Origin: DATDAH01 sp963725155
GTDB taxonomy: Bacteria > Actinomycetota > Acidimicrobiia > Acidimicrobiales > DATDAH01
DNA: 64,000 bases
Direction of reading: 5' to 3'
NCBI GenBank assembly: GCA_963725155.1
Contig: CAVRXU010000004.1
Coordinates: forward strand, 1-64,000
The notes beneath the pieces were generated by a model that was not told the origin of the DNA, did no database searches, and saw only the letters and a list, made by a program, of their open reading frames with translations. The position numbers and the translations under genes were made by a program. Within the stretch, counting starts at the first letter, position 1. Each line of letters begins with the position of its first letter. This document shows positions 31,586 through 39,332 of the stretch, in pieces.

Positions 31586-33814
31586 GTGGCCGTGATCACC
31601 CGCAGAGACCCCGAAGCGACGACCGCGCCGTCGTCGCCGAGCGTGTCCTCGGGTCGTGGTCTGGTCGTGCTGTTCACCGTGGCCAGCTTCGTCGGCTCCA
31701 CCCTGCTGTTCCTCGTGCAGCCACTCGTGGCCAAGCTGCTGACCCCGCTGCTGGGCGGCACGCCGGACGTCTGGAACACGGCGATGGTCTTCTTCCAGGC
31801 CACCCTGCTCCTGGGCTACGGCATCGCCCACCTGGGCGCCCGGTGGCTGCGGGGCCGCCAGATCCCGGTGCACGTCGTCCTCGTCGCCATCCCGCTGCTG
31901 GCCCTGCCCCTGGCCGTCCCCGCGGGCTGGCGCCTGCCGGAGGGCACCGCGCCGGCCCTGTGGACCCTGCTCGTGCTGGCCATCACCGTGGGCCTCCCCT
32001 TCCTGGCCCTCTCCACAGCCAGCCCCACGTTCCAGCGTTGGTTCTCGTTGAGCGGCCATCGCCACGCGGCCGACCCCTACTTCCTCTACGCCGCCGGCAA
32101 CGTGGGCAGCCTCCTCGCCCTGTTGGCGTACCCGCTGATCCTCGAGCCCCATCTGTCGACCTCGGCCCAGAGCCGGCTGTGGAGCATCGGGTACCTGGCC
32201 TTCGTGCTCCTGACCGGCACCTGCGCCTGGGTCATCCGCCGCCGGCCCGGGGCCACCGCCGGCGCCATGACCATCGACGCCGGCCCGACCTCGCCGCCCC
32301 TCGACTCCCGGCTGCGGCTCCGGCTGATCGGGTTCGCCTTCGTCCCCAGCCTGCTCCTGCTCGGGGTCACCCGACACCTGAGCACCGACATCGCCTCCAT
32401 CCCGCTCCTCTGGGTCGTGCCCCTGGCGCTGTACCTGCTCAGCTTCGTGCTCGCCTTCGGCCGCCCGCCGGCCCGTCTGATCGACCTCTCAGGACGGGCC
32501 GTGGCTCTGCTGGCCGTGCCTCTGGCCGCCGCCTTCGCCGCCTCGTTCGACTCGGTGTGGCTGGTGCTGGTCCCCCACCTCGTCTTCTTCCTCGCTGCCG
32601 CCACCCTGGCCCACGCCCGACTGGCCCAGCTGCGGCCGCCCGCCGACCGCCTGACCGAGTTCTACCTGTGGATCTCCCTCGGCGGCGTCCTCGGTGGCAT
32701 CGCCGGGGCCTTGATCGCTCCGGTCGTGTTCACGTCGATCCTGGAGTACCCGCTGGCCCTCGGCCTCGTGGTGGCCATGCGCCCGGCCACGGCTGCGGCC
32801 CGGCGTCATCTGGACGGCCGGGGCATCGCCGTCGCCGTCGTCCTGACAGCCGGCCTGGTCCTGGCCTGGCGGGCCACCAGCGCCGCAGCCACGCCGGAGG
32901 CCGCCCGCCTCCCGGTCCTGTTCCTCGCCCTCGTCGGGGCGGGCGCCTACGTCGCCCTGCGCTCCCCCCGGACCTTTGCCCTGGCCATCGGCGGCGTGCT
33001 CCTGGTGGCGGGGGTGGCCGAGCCCAACCCGACCCTGGCCGCCGAGCGCACGTTCTTCGGCGTCCACCGGGTCTTCGAAGACGAGCAGGGCCGCCACGTG
33101 CTGGCCAACGGCACGACCACACACGGCATGCAGGACCCCGCCGATCCCGGTACCCCGCTGGGCTACTACCACCCGGAGGGCCCCATCGGCGACGTGTTCG
33201 TGAGCGCCGCCGACGCGCCACCCCGCGACGTGGCCATCGTGGGCCTGGGCTCCGGGGCTCTGGCCGCCTACGGCCGAGCCGGCGACACGTTCACCTACTA
33301 CGAGATCGACCCTGCGGTGGCTCGGATCGCCTCCGATCCCACGTTGTTCAGCTACCTGAGCGACAGCGCCGCCGACACCGACATCGTCCTGGGTGACGGC
33401 CGCCTGTCCCTGGAGCGCACCGACGAGGTCTACGACGTCATGGTCCTGGACGCCTTCAGCTCCGACGCCATCCCCGTCCACCTCCTCACCGCCCAGGCCG
33501 TGCAGGAGTACCTGCGCCACCTGCGGGCCGACGGCGTCCTCGCCATCCACATCTCCAACCGCTACTTCGACCTCGCACCCGTGGTCAGCCGCCTGGCCGA
33601 GACCTTCGGCCTTGCGTCGGTGGGCCGCCTCGATGCCCCCTCGCCCGAGCAGGTGGAGGCCGGCCACTGGTCCTCGACGTGGGTCGTCCTCGCCCCTGAG
33701 CCTGCGGCGCTCTCCGGCTTGACCGGGGACCATGGCTGGGGGCCGCTGCCTGCTGCCCAAGGGCGCCTGTGGACCGACGACTACTCGGACCTCCTGGGCT
33801 CCTTCCGCTTCTAG
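31586..33814 (+). CDS. Membrane protein fused to spermidine-synthase-like domain
   Basis: About 742 residues. The first 470 residues contain some 12-14 hydrophobic segments (VVLFTVASFVGSTLLFLVQP onward). The last 240 residues form a Rossmann domain like spermidine synthases: VAIVGLGSGALAAYG, YYEIDPAVARIA, IVLGDGRLSLE and VMVLDAFSSDAIPVHLL. Such fused proteins are widespread but their reaction is unproved; polyamine or SAM chemistry at the membrane is the usual guess. Start candidates are GTGs at 31526, 31586 and 31592; I chose 31586 because it leaves room for a promoter beside divergent uvrB. Confidence 0.78.
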   Translation: MAVITRRDPEATTAPSSPSVSSGRGLVVLFTVASFVGSTLLFLVQPLVAKLLTPLLGGTPDVWNTAMVFFQATLLLGYGIAHLGARWLRGRQIPVHVVLVAIPLLALPLAVPAGWRLPEGTAPALWTLLVLAITVGLPFLALSTASPTFQRWFSLSGHRHAADPYFLYAAGNVGSLLALLAYPLILEPHLSTSAQSRLWSIGYLAFVLLTGTCAWVIRRRPGATAGAMTIDAGPTSPPLDSRLRLRLIGFAFVPSLLLLGVTRHLSTDIASIPLLWVVPLALYLLSFVLAFGRPPARLIDLSGRAVALLAVPLAAAFAASFDSVWLVLVPHLVFFLAAATLAHARLAQLRPPADRLTEFYLWISLGGVLGGIAGALIAPVVFTSILEYPLALGLVVAMRPATAAARRHLDGRGIAVAVVLTAGLVLAWRATSAAATPEAARLPVLFLALVGAGAYVALRSPRTFALAIGGVLLVAGVAEPNPTLAAERTFFGVHRVFEDEQGRHVLANGTTTHGMQDPADPGTPLGYYHPEGPIGDVFVSAADAPPRDVAIVGLGSGALAAYGRAGDTFTYYEIDPAVARIASDPTLFSYLSDSAADTDIVLGDGRLSLERTDEVYDVMVLDAFSSDAIPVHLLTAQAVQEYLRHLRADGVLAIHISNRYFDLAPVVSRLAETFGLASVGRLDAPSPEQVEAGHWSSTWVVLAPEPAALSGLTGDHGWGPLPAAQGRLWTDDYSDLLGSFRF

Positions 33815-33817
33815 CCC

Positions 33818-34002
33818 ACCGACAACGACGCAACCACGGGGCGTGGGTCGGGCTGCCGGTCGACCGGAATCTCACGCTGCGTTGCTGCGGCCTGATTTGG
33901 CGTCAGTAGCACCACGAATCCGTGGTGCCACCGACGCCAGACGGCCTGGCCCCCGCCGACGAGCAGCCCGACCCGACGCCGCATCGTTGCCTCGTTGTCG
34001 GT
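33818..34002. mobile_element. MITE-like nested palindrome
   Basis: The 204-bp gap between the convergent membrane/spermidine-synthase-like gene and coaE is almost wholly an imperfect inverted repeat. The outer arms 33818-33861 and 33959-34002 match at roughly 37 of 44 positions, including ACCGACAACGA and an 11-base block GGTCGGGCTGC. Inside, GGCC and GGCGTC pair with GGCC and GACGCC, and the centre is a perfect 8-bp hairpin (GCACCACG, loop AATC). No target-site duplication is obvious. It could be a miniature transposable element or a very large bidirectional terminator. It contains no plausible gene. Confidence 0.5.
33906..33938. repeat. Short palindromic repeat, copy B
   Basis: This is the centre of the nested palindrome. 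About 25 of 33 bases match 377-409, and the two share the uninterrupted block ATCCGTGGTGC. Both copies are intergenic and self-complementary. See copy A; a whole-genome search is needed to know whether this is a family. Confidence 0.4.
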
Positions 34003-34018
34003 CGGTCCATCCGAGGGG

Positions 34019-34630
34019 CTACTCCGGCTCGGCGACGGGGGTTTGGGCCTGGATCCAGGGCCAGGCGGCGTCGACCTGGGCGAGCAGGTCGTCGACGGAC
34101 CCGGAGTTGTCGAGGACCCGGTCGGCCTTGGCCAAACGGTCCTCGCGGGAGGCCTGGCGGCTGATGCGGGCCCGGGCGTCCTCCTCGCTGAATCCCCGGT
34201 GCTCGACCAGGCGGCGAACGGCCACGTCCGGATCCAGGTCGACCACCACCATGGCGGCCATGTCACTCCTGCCGGACTCGACCAGGAGGGGCACGTCGAG
34301 CACCACGACATCGTCGGTGTCGGCCGCCTCGGCCAGGCGCTCGGCGATCTCGACGCCGACCGCGGGGTGGACGATGTCGTTGAGGGCCTTCAGCTCGTCC
34401 GGGTCGGCGAACACGATCAGCGCCAGGGCGGGGCGGTCCAGCGTCCCGTCGGCGGCGACGATTCCGTCACCGAAGCGCTCCACGATGGCCGCGAACACCT
34501 CGGTGCCGGGCTGCTGCACTTCCCGGGTGATGGCGTCGGCGTCGATCACTCGGGCCCCGAGATCGGCCAGACGGGCTGAGACCGTCGATTTGCCGGAGCC
34601 GATGCCACCGGTGAGGCCGATGAGGATCAT
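34019..34630 (-). CDS. coaE: Dephospho-CoA kinase
   Basis: 203-residue P-loop kinase for the last step of coenzyme A synthesis. N-terminal ILIGLTGGIGSGKSTVSARL holds Walker A, followed by the substrate-binding VIDADAITREV; VVLDVPLLVESG and the lid arginines in HRGFSEEDARARISRQ are also visible. In mycobacteria coaE follows rpsA and precedes uvrB; here the same order holds, but about 13 kb of other genes lie between rpsA and coaE. Confidence 0.97.
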   Translation of the reverse strand: MILIGLTGGIGSGKSTVSARLADLGARVIDADAITREVQQPGTEVFAAIVERFGDGIVAADGTLDRPALALIVFADPDELKALNDIVHPAVGVEIAERLAEAADTDDVVVLDVPLLVESGRSDMAAMVVVDLDPDVAVRRLVEHRGFSEEDARARISRQASREDRLAKADRVLDNSGSVDDLLAQVDAAWPWIQAQTPVAEPE

Positions 34631-34730
34631 CGGCGCACGGTAGCGAGTGGGCGATGAGGCCTACAGATCCGTGTCCTGCCGCCGATGGAACCGGGTCACA
34701 ACTCTCGAGGAGAACCAGTCGCCGCCGTCC

Positions 34731-36506
34731 ATGCGCCGCTCCCTTAAGACCGATCGTCACCCCGACGATGCGGCTCCCCGCCGCCGTTTCTCCCTCCTGC
34801 GCCGTACCGCGCGCCTGAACAGGGAAGGTGGGCTGCAGGACTCCCCGCTGGTCGTGGCCTCGGGCCTGGTCGACGACGTCGATCGTCTGACGGCCTTCGG
34901 CCCCGCCATCCTGGCCGTGCGCTGGGGCACGACCGTGCTCTCCGGCGCCCTGGCCGCCCCTGCCTTCATCGAGGCCGAATGGCGCACGGTGGCCTGGTTG
35001 GGCGTGATCATCGCCTACACGCTCTTCCGCACGGCCAACCCGCTGCGGTACACCGGTGACACCAAGAGCCTCATCCGGGTCCTGGCCGAGCTGGTCCTGC
35101 CCATCCTGGCGGTGATCAACACCGGCTACTGGGATTCGCCGTTCGTCTTCTCCGTCCTCACCGCCCTGACCATCGCCGGCTTCGCCCGGGGGTTCGGCTT
35201 CGGCCTCCGCCTGGCGGGTGTGGCCACGGTGGCCATCTCGCTGCCGGCGCTGGCCGCCGCGGGCTACGACAGCGAGTCCGTCCGCCTGGCCGCCCAGTGG
35301 GGCGCCGTGCTCATGCTGGTGGCCATGGTCGCCGGCTACGGACGCCGGATCTCCGGTGAGGCCGACCGTCAGCACTCCGTGGCCATCGAGCGCCTCGGGC
35401 GCCTGGCCGATGCCAACACGTTGCTCTTCTCGCTGCACCGGGTCGCTCAGACCCTGCCGGCCTCGTTCGATCTCGACGAGGTGCTGGACACCACGCTCAG
35501 CCGGCTGCGAGACCTGTTCGACAGCGACGCCCTGGCGATCATCCTGATGGACGACACCGACTCGCAATGGCTGGTCCTGCGCCGACACGGCGTTCGCCTC
35601 CCCGACGCGATCCCGCATGAAGACCTGCCCGCCGCCCTGCGGGAGGTGGTCGGCACCGGAGAAGTCGGCGCTGTGCCCAACCTGCTCGTCGGCGGTGGCC
35701 CCGGCCTCGCGCCGTCCATGGCCTCCGGCATCTACGCCCCGCTGCGCGCCCGGGGCGCCATCATCGGCCTGGTCGCCATCGAGCACGGCACCACGCACCG
35801 CTACACCCAGCGCGACGTCGAGCTCCTCAGTGGCTTCGTCGAGCCCGCCGCCCTGGCCGTGGACAACGCCCGCTGGTTCGCCCGCCTCCGCACCGTCGGC
35901 GCCGACGAGGAGCGGACCCGGATCGCCCGGGACCTCCACGACCGCATCGGTCAGTCCCTGGCCTACCTGGCCTTCGAGCTGGACCGCATCGTGGACTCCG
36001 ACGAGCAGGGCGACGACCTCGGCCAGTCCCTCGACCAGCTCCGCAACGACGTCCGGGGCGTGATCGGTGAGGTCCGCGACACGCTCTACGACCTCCGCAC
36101 CGATGTCTCCGACGAGCAGGCCCTCGCTCCCGTGCTGGAGCTCTTCGCCCACCGGGTCGCCGAACGCAGCGGCCTGGTCATCGAGGTCCACTGCGACCAG
36201 GACGCCCGGCTCCCGCTCCTCCAGGAGCGCGAGATGTGGCGCATCGCCCAGGAGGCCCTGGTCAACGTCGAACGCCACGCCGAGGCGTCCAAGGCCAGGG
36301 TGGTGTGGCGCTGCAACGGCCGGGCCGCTGCTCTCGAGGTGCTGGACAACGGCAAGGGCTTCCCCTCCGGCACCGCCGGACGTTTCGACTCCTACGGGAT
36401 CCTCGGCATGCGGGAGCGTGCCTCGAGCATCGGCGCCACCGTCGAGGTGGCCTCCTCGTCCGGTCGAGGGACCCGTGTTCGCTGCCTCCTCCAACAGGGG
36501 ACCTGA
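34731..36506 (+). CDS. Membrane sensor histidine kinase with GAF domain
   Basis: 591 residues from ATG 34731, chosen because translation from 34647 would add a basic leader overlapping the likely promoter. In order: basic N-terminus, five or six membrane helices (about residues 60-205), a GAF domain (about 235-385, LDEVLDTTLSRLRDLFDS onward), a HisKA_3 dimerisation helix with the phosphoacceptor in IARDLHDRIGQSLAYL, and a HATPase_c domain with EALVNVERHAEASKA, LDNGKGFP and YGILGMRERA. This is a NarX/LiaS-type kinase. The next gene, one base away, is its LuxR-type partner. The signal sensed is unknown. Confidence 0.92.
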   Translation: MRRSLKTDRHPDDAAPRRRFSLLRRTARLNREGGLQDSPLVVASGLVDDVDRLTAFGPAILAVRWGTTVLSGALAAPAFIEAEWRTVAWLGVIIAYTLFRTANPLRYTGDTKSLIRVLAELVLPILAVINTGYWDSPFVFSVLTALTIAGFARGFGFGLRLAGVATVAISLPALAAAGYDSESVRLAAQWGAVLMLVAMVAGYGRRISGEADRQHSVAIERLGRLADANTLLFSLHRVAQTLPASFDLDEVLDTTLSRLRDLFDSDALAIILMDDTDSQWLVLRRHGVRLPDAIPHEDLPAALREVVGTGEVGAVPNLLVGGGPGLAPSMASGIYAPLRARGAIIGLVAIEHGTTHRYTQRDVELLSGFVEPAALAVDNARWFARLRTVGADEERTRIARDLHDRIGQSLAYLAFELDRIVDSDEQGDDLGQSLDQLRNDVRGVIGEVRDTLYDLRTDVSDEQALAPVLELFAHRVAERSGLVIEVHCDQDARLPLLQEREMWRIAQEALVNVERHAEASKARVVWRCNGRAAALEVLDNGKGFPSGTAGRFDSYGILGMRERASSIGATVEVASSSGRGTRVRCLLQQGT

Positions 36507-36507
36507 C

Positions 36508-37206
36508 ATGACCATGCCCACGGCCGAGACGTCGGCCCCACTTGGCCCCGACGGCACCCCCGCCGTGCGGCTCATGCTGGCCGATGACCACCGCATGCTG
36601 CGCGAGGGTCTCCGGCGCTCGATGACCGAGCAGGGCTTCAGCGTCGTGGGCGAGGCCGCCGACGGCGCACAGGCCGTCGAGCTGGCCCACCGTCTGCTGC
36701 CCGACGTCATCCTGATGGACGTGACGATGCCCGAGCTCGACGGCGTCGGCGCGACCCGGGAGATCCGGGCGGCGCTCCCCAGTGTCCGGGTCGTGATGCT
36801 CACGATGCACGCCGACGAGGACGTCCTGGCCTCGGCCATCCGAGCCGGCGCCAGCGGCTACCTGGTCAAGGACTGCTCGATCCGGGAGATCGCCGACGCC
36901 GTGCGCATGGCCGCGTCGGGCGAGACGATCATCTCCCCCAACCTCGCGGCCTCCATGCTCGACGAGGTCCGGAAGCTCGACGATCCCGCGACGAGCGACG
37001 AGCAGCGGGTGGTCACCCGTCGCGAGGAAGAGGTCCTCCAGCTCATCGCCAACGGCTGCTCCACCCCCGAGGTGGCCGAGCAGCTCTACATCAGCCACAA
37101 GACGGTCAAGAACCACTTGGCCTCCATCTACCAGAAGCTCGACGCCCGGGACCGCACCCAGGCCGTGTTGCAGGCCGTCCGCATGGGGATCGTCCACTTG
37201 GACTGA
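36508..37206 (+). CDS. NarL/LuxR-family response regulator
   Basis: 232 residues. The receiver domain has LMLADDHRMLREGLRRS, the phospho-aspartate in DVILMDVTMPELDG, MLTMHADED and the lysine in GYLVKDCS. The C-terminal LuxR HTH (VTRREEEVLQLIANGCS, EVAEQLYISHKTVKNHLASI) binds DNA. ATG 36508 follows the kinase stop by one base. A Flp pilin gene lies 111 bp downstream on the same strand and a Tad operon 10 kb away faces it, so control of piliation is a reasonable guess. Confidence 0.95.
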   Translation: MTMPTAETSAPLGPDGTPAVRLMLADDHRMLREGLRRSMTEQGFSVVGEAADGAQAVELAHRLLPDVILMDVTMPELDGVGATREIRAALPSVRVVMLTMHADEDVLASAIRAGASGYLVKDCSIREIADAVRMAASGETIISPNLAASMLDEVRKLDDPATSDEQRVVTRREEEVLQLIANGCSTPEVAEQLYISHKTVKNHLASIYQKLDARDRTQAVLQAVRMGIVHLD

Positions 37207-37317
37207 CCCCCATTCGGGTGAAATCCCGGCTAAGGGTCCCCCACCGGTCGTGCCGATGATCGTAGGGAGCACCTCTTCTCGCTTCGGGGAAGGTGACGGG
37301 ACAACCGAGGAGATCCG

Positions 37318-37512
37318 ATGACTTTGACCAGAAGCCACCCACCCCCCCGTGAGGGACGGCGGGGATGGGACGACCGGGCGGCCAGCCTGGTCGAATACTG
37401 CTTGATGATCGCCCTCATCGCTGCCGTCTGCATCGGCGCCCTGAGCTTCTTCGGGGGCGAGAGCGCCAACAGCGTGGACAACTCGGCGGACCGGATCGTC
37501 ACGGCCGGCTGA
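37318..37512 (+). CDS. flp: Flp/Fap-type pilin
   Basis: 64 residues. A charged leader of about 20 residues (ending RRGWDDRAA) is followed by SLVEYCLMIALIAAVCIGAL, the hydrophobic helix with the conserved Glu-Tyr pair of type IVb Flp pilins; prepilin peptidase would cut before it. The C-terminal tail is short. The start has a strong GAGGAG five bases upstream, and a good terminator follows, so it is a short, probably highly expressed monocistron. It would be the major subunit assembled by the Tad proteins encoded at 40.8-47.3 kb. Confidence 0.9.
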   Translation: MTLTRSHPPPREGRRGWDDRAASLVEYCLMIALIAAVCIGALSFFGGESANSVDNSADRIVTAG

Positions 37513-37524
37513 GACCCACTTCCT

Positions 37525-37570
37525 CGACGACGGGGCGTTCCCTCCGGGGGACGCCCCGTCGTCGCGTTTT
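37525..37570 (+). terminator. Rho-independent terminator after flp
   Basis: A perfect 14-bp stem (CGACGACGGGGCGT with its complement at 37551-37564) encloses a 12-nt loop that can itself pair CCC with GGG. CGTTTT follows (37565-37570). It begins 12 bp after the flp stop. Confidence 0.85.
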
Positions 37571-37915
37571 GGCGCGGGGGCTCAGGGAAACCGATGGCAC
37601 GGAGGAGGTGCCGGGCAGGTCGGTGGCCGGGTTCGGCCCCGCCGTCTGGGACTCCGCCACGGTCTGTGGCGGCGGACCGCTCTTTGGAGGCAATAGGGAG
37701 CGGAATCCGCCCCTTATTGCCTCCAGCGAGGACCGAGACCGGACAGAACAGCCGGGTGCCCCACTGAGCGTGGGCGGGGCCGATTCGGTAACGCTCCGCC
37801 ATGTCTGGAGCGAGATCGGGGCGCACTCGAGCCGCCACCAAAGTTCTCGGATTTTCTTTGTCGTGAGGGTCTGATTTGGGGGGTTCTTGTCACACCCCGA
37901 TGGGACAATGGTGGC
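37571..37915. other. Gene-free, hairpin-rich spacer before the HNH gene
   Basis: No convincing coding frame is seen in these 345 bp. The spacer holds a 7-bp hairpin (CCGCCAC/GTGGCGG, 37654-37672), the long inverted repeat at 37685-37725, and an AT-richer stretch at about 37840-37895 that stands out from the surrounding DNA. GACAAT at 37904-37909 lies 6 bp before the GTG of the HNH gene, so a leaderless transcript is possible, but no well-spaced -35 element was found. Confidence 0.5.
37685..37725. repeat. 20-bp-arm inverted repeat
   Basis: The left arm TGGAGGCAATAGGGAGCGGA and the right arm TCCGCCCCTTATTGCCTCCA pair at 18 positions plus one G-T wobble, with one mismatch and a single central base. 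There is no T-tract on either side, so it does not look like an ordinary terminator. It lies 190 bp upstream of the DUF222/HNH gene. It might be a cruciform or nuclease/recombinase site, or a small repeat element. Confidence 0.6.
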
Positions 37916-39202
37916 GTGCAGGACGTGGTCGCCGAGCTGCGAGTAGGGGTCAAGGATCTCGCTGCGGAGGACCGGGCCGGCTGGGTGCCGTTGGCGCTGT
38001 CGGATCGGGTCCGGGACCTCGTCGGACTGACCGAGGCCATGCAGGTGGAGTTGGTGCGGGGCCTCGCGTCTTGGGACCGGGTCACCGCTTGGGCGGAGGA
38101 CGGGGCGGTCACCGCGGTGGCCTGGTTGAAAGCCAACACGATCTGCACCGGCCCGGAGGCCTCCGGACTGGTCCGCCTCGCCCGCCTCTATGCCCAACAC
38201 CGCTGCGTGGCCGCCGCCCTCGACGGCGGCGACCTCACCCTGGCCAAAGCCCGAATGTTGGCCCGAGCCGAGAAGAACCGGGAGGCCCTGTTCGCCGAAT
38301 GCGTCCAGGGGTTCGTCGACCTCGCCGCCGTCCTCGGCAACCAGGACTTCGGCCAGGTCATCGACCAGTGGATCGACCTGGTCGATGACAAACCGCCCCC
38401 TGATGACAGCAAACGGCGGTGGAGCTCAGCAGACACCATCGGCGGCTCGGCCCACACCGACATGTTCGGCTCCGCCGATGACGCGGCGTTGATGCGGGCC
38501 GCCATCGAAGCCCTCGACACCCCCGACCCCATCGACTGCCCCGAAGGGCCCCGCAGCCGCCAACAACGCCACTACGACATCGTCATCGACCTGTTCCGCC
38601 GGGCCCTGGCTGACGAGCTCGGCGACGATGTGGCCTCCCCCACCAGCGCCGACATCATCCTCGATGCAACGACGGCGGCGGAGTTGGTCGCTGACCCCGA
38701 CCAGGGCCGGTTCGACCTCGAACACCCGCTCCTCGACCTCCTGCAACCCTTCGACCAGCACACCGCCGGGGACCGGTTCCTGCGCCGCCGCTGCCAGCAC
38801 CCCGACGGCACCTCGGCCCGGCGGGCAGTAGCAGCGACCACGTTGTGCAACGGGTGGGTGCGGCGCATCCTCCGCGACCCCCACACCGGCAACATCCTCG
38901 ACGTCGGTCGGGCCCACCGCCGCTTCACCCCCCGCCAACGCCGGGCCCTCGTCATCCGGGACCGCGGCTGTGTGTTCCCGGGCTGTGACCGCAAACCGAA
39001 ATGGTGCGACGCCCACCACCTCCAACCCTGGGAAGACCACGGGCCCACCGACCTCGACAACGGCGTGCTGTTGTGCCGGAGGCACCACAACCTCATCCAC
39101 CACACCGCCTGGCGCCTCCAACGCCACCCCGACACCGGCACCGTCACCGCCCGATCCCCCGACAGCCGCGAGTTCACCCGAAGACCCGCCCAAACCCGCT
39201 GA
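37916..39202 (+). CDS. DUF222 / HNH endonuclease domain protein (13E12-repeat family)
   Basis: 428 residues. The first 290 residues are a DUF222-like helical domain (VAWLKANTICTGPEASGLVRLARL, GDLTLAKARMLARA). The C-terminus carries an HNH nuclease motif with paired cysteines: CVFPGCDRKPKWCDAHHLQP, then the asparagine in TDLDNGVLLCRRHHNLIH. The family includes the REP13E12 proteins of mycobacteria, often multicopy in actinomycete genomes, whose cellular role is unclear. GTG start; a good Shine-Dalgarno is not seen. All nuclease residues are present, so it looks intact. Confidence 0.92.
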   Translation: MQDVVAELRVGVKDLAAEDRAGWVPLALSDRVRDLVGLTEAMQVELVRGLASWDRVTAWAEDGAVTAVAWLKANTICTGPEASGLVRLARLYAQHRCVAAALDGGDLTLAKARMLARAEKNREALFAECVQGFVDLAAVLGNQDFGQVIDQWIDLVDDKPPPDDSKRRWSSADTIGGSAHTDMFGSADDAALMRAAIEALDTPDPIDCPEGPRSRQQRHYDIVIDLFRRALADELGDDVASPTSADIILDATTAAELVADPDQGRFDLEHPLLDLLQPFDQHTAGDRFLRRRCQHPDGTSARRAVAATTLCNGWVRRILRDPHTGNILDVGRAHRRFTPRQRRALVIRDRGCVFPGCDRKPKWCDAHHLQPWEDHGPTDLDNGVLLCRRHHNLIHHTAWRLQRHPDTGTVTARSPDSREFTRRPAQTR

Positions 39203-39332
39203 TGAGCAGCCACCAGTCGGTCGACCGCGTGCCGAAGTCTCCGAGTCAGCGGGTCGCTGATTTGCGCAAACCGAGCGGTCTGGGTCGGTGGAGGACCTTC
39301 GACCCCGTCAGGGGCCGCGCCGAGAGGCGCAG

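Noticed and set aside
37318..37512. Prophage or integrated plasmid around the pilin and HNH genes
   Set aside because: No integrase, replication or capsid gene and no attachment-site repeats are visible in 34.6-47.5 kb.
37872..37909. A classical -35/-10 promoter before the HNH gene
   Set aside because: TTGTCA at 37887 and GACAAT at 37904 are only 11 bp apart, far from the usual 17; the site is noted only as a possible leaderless -10.
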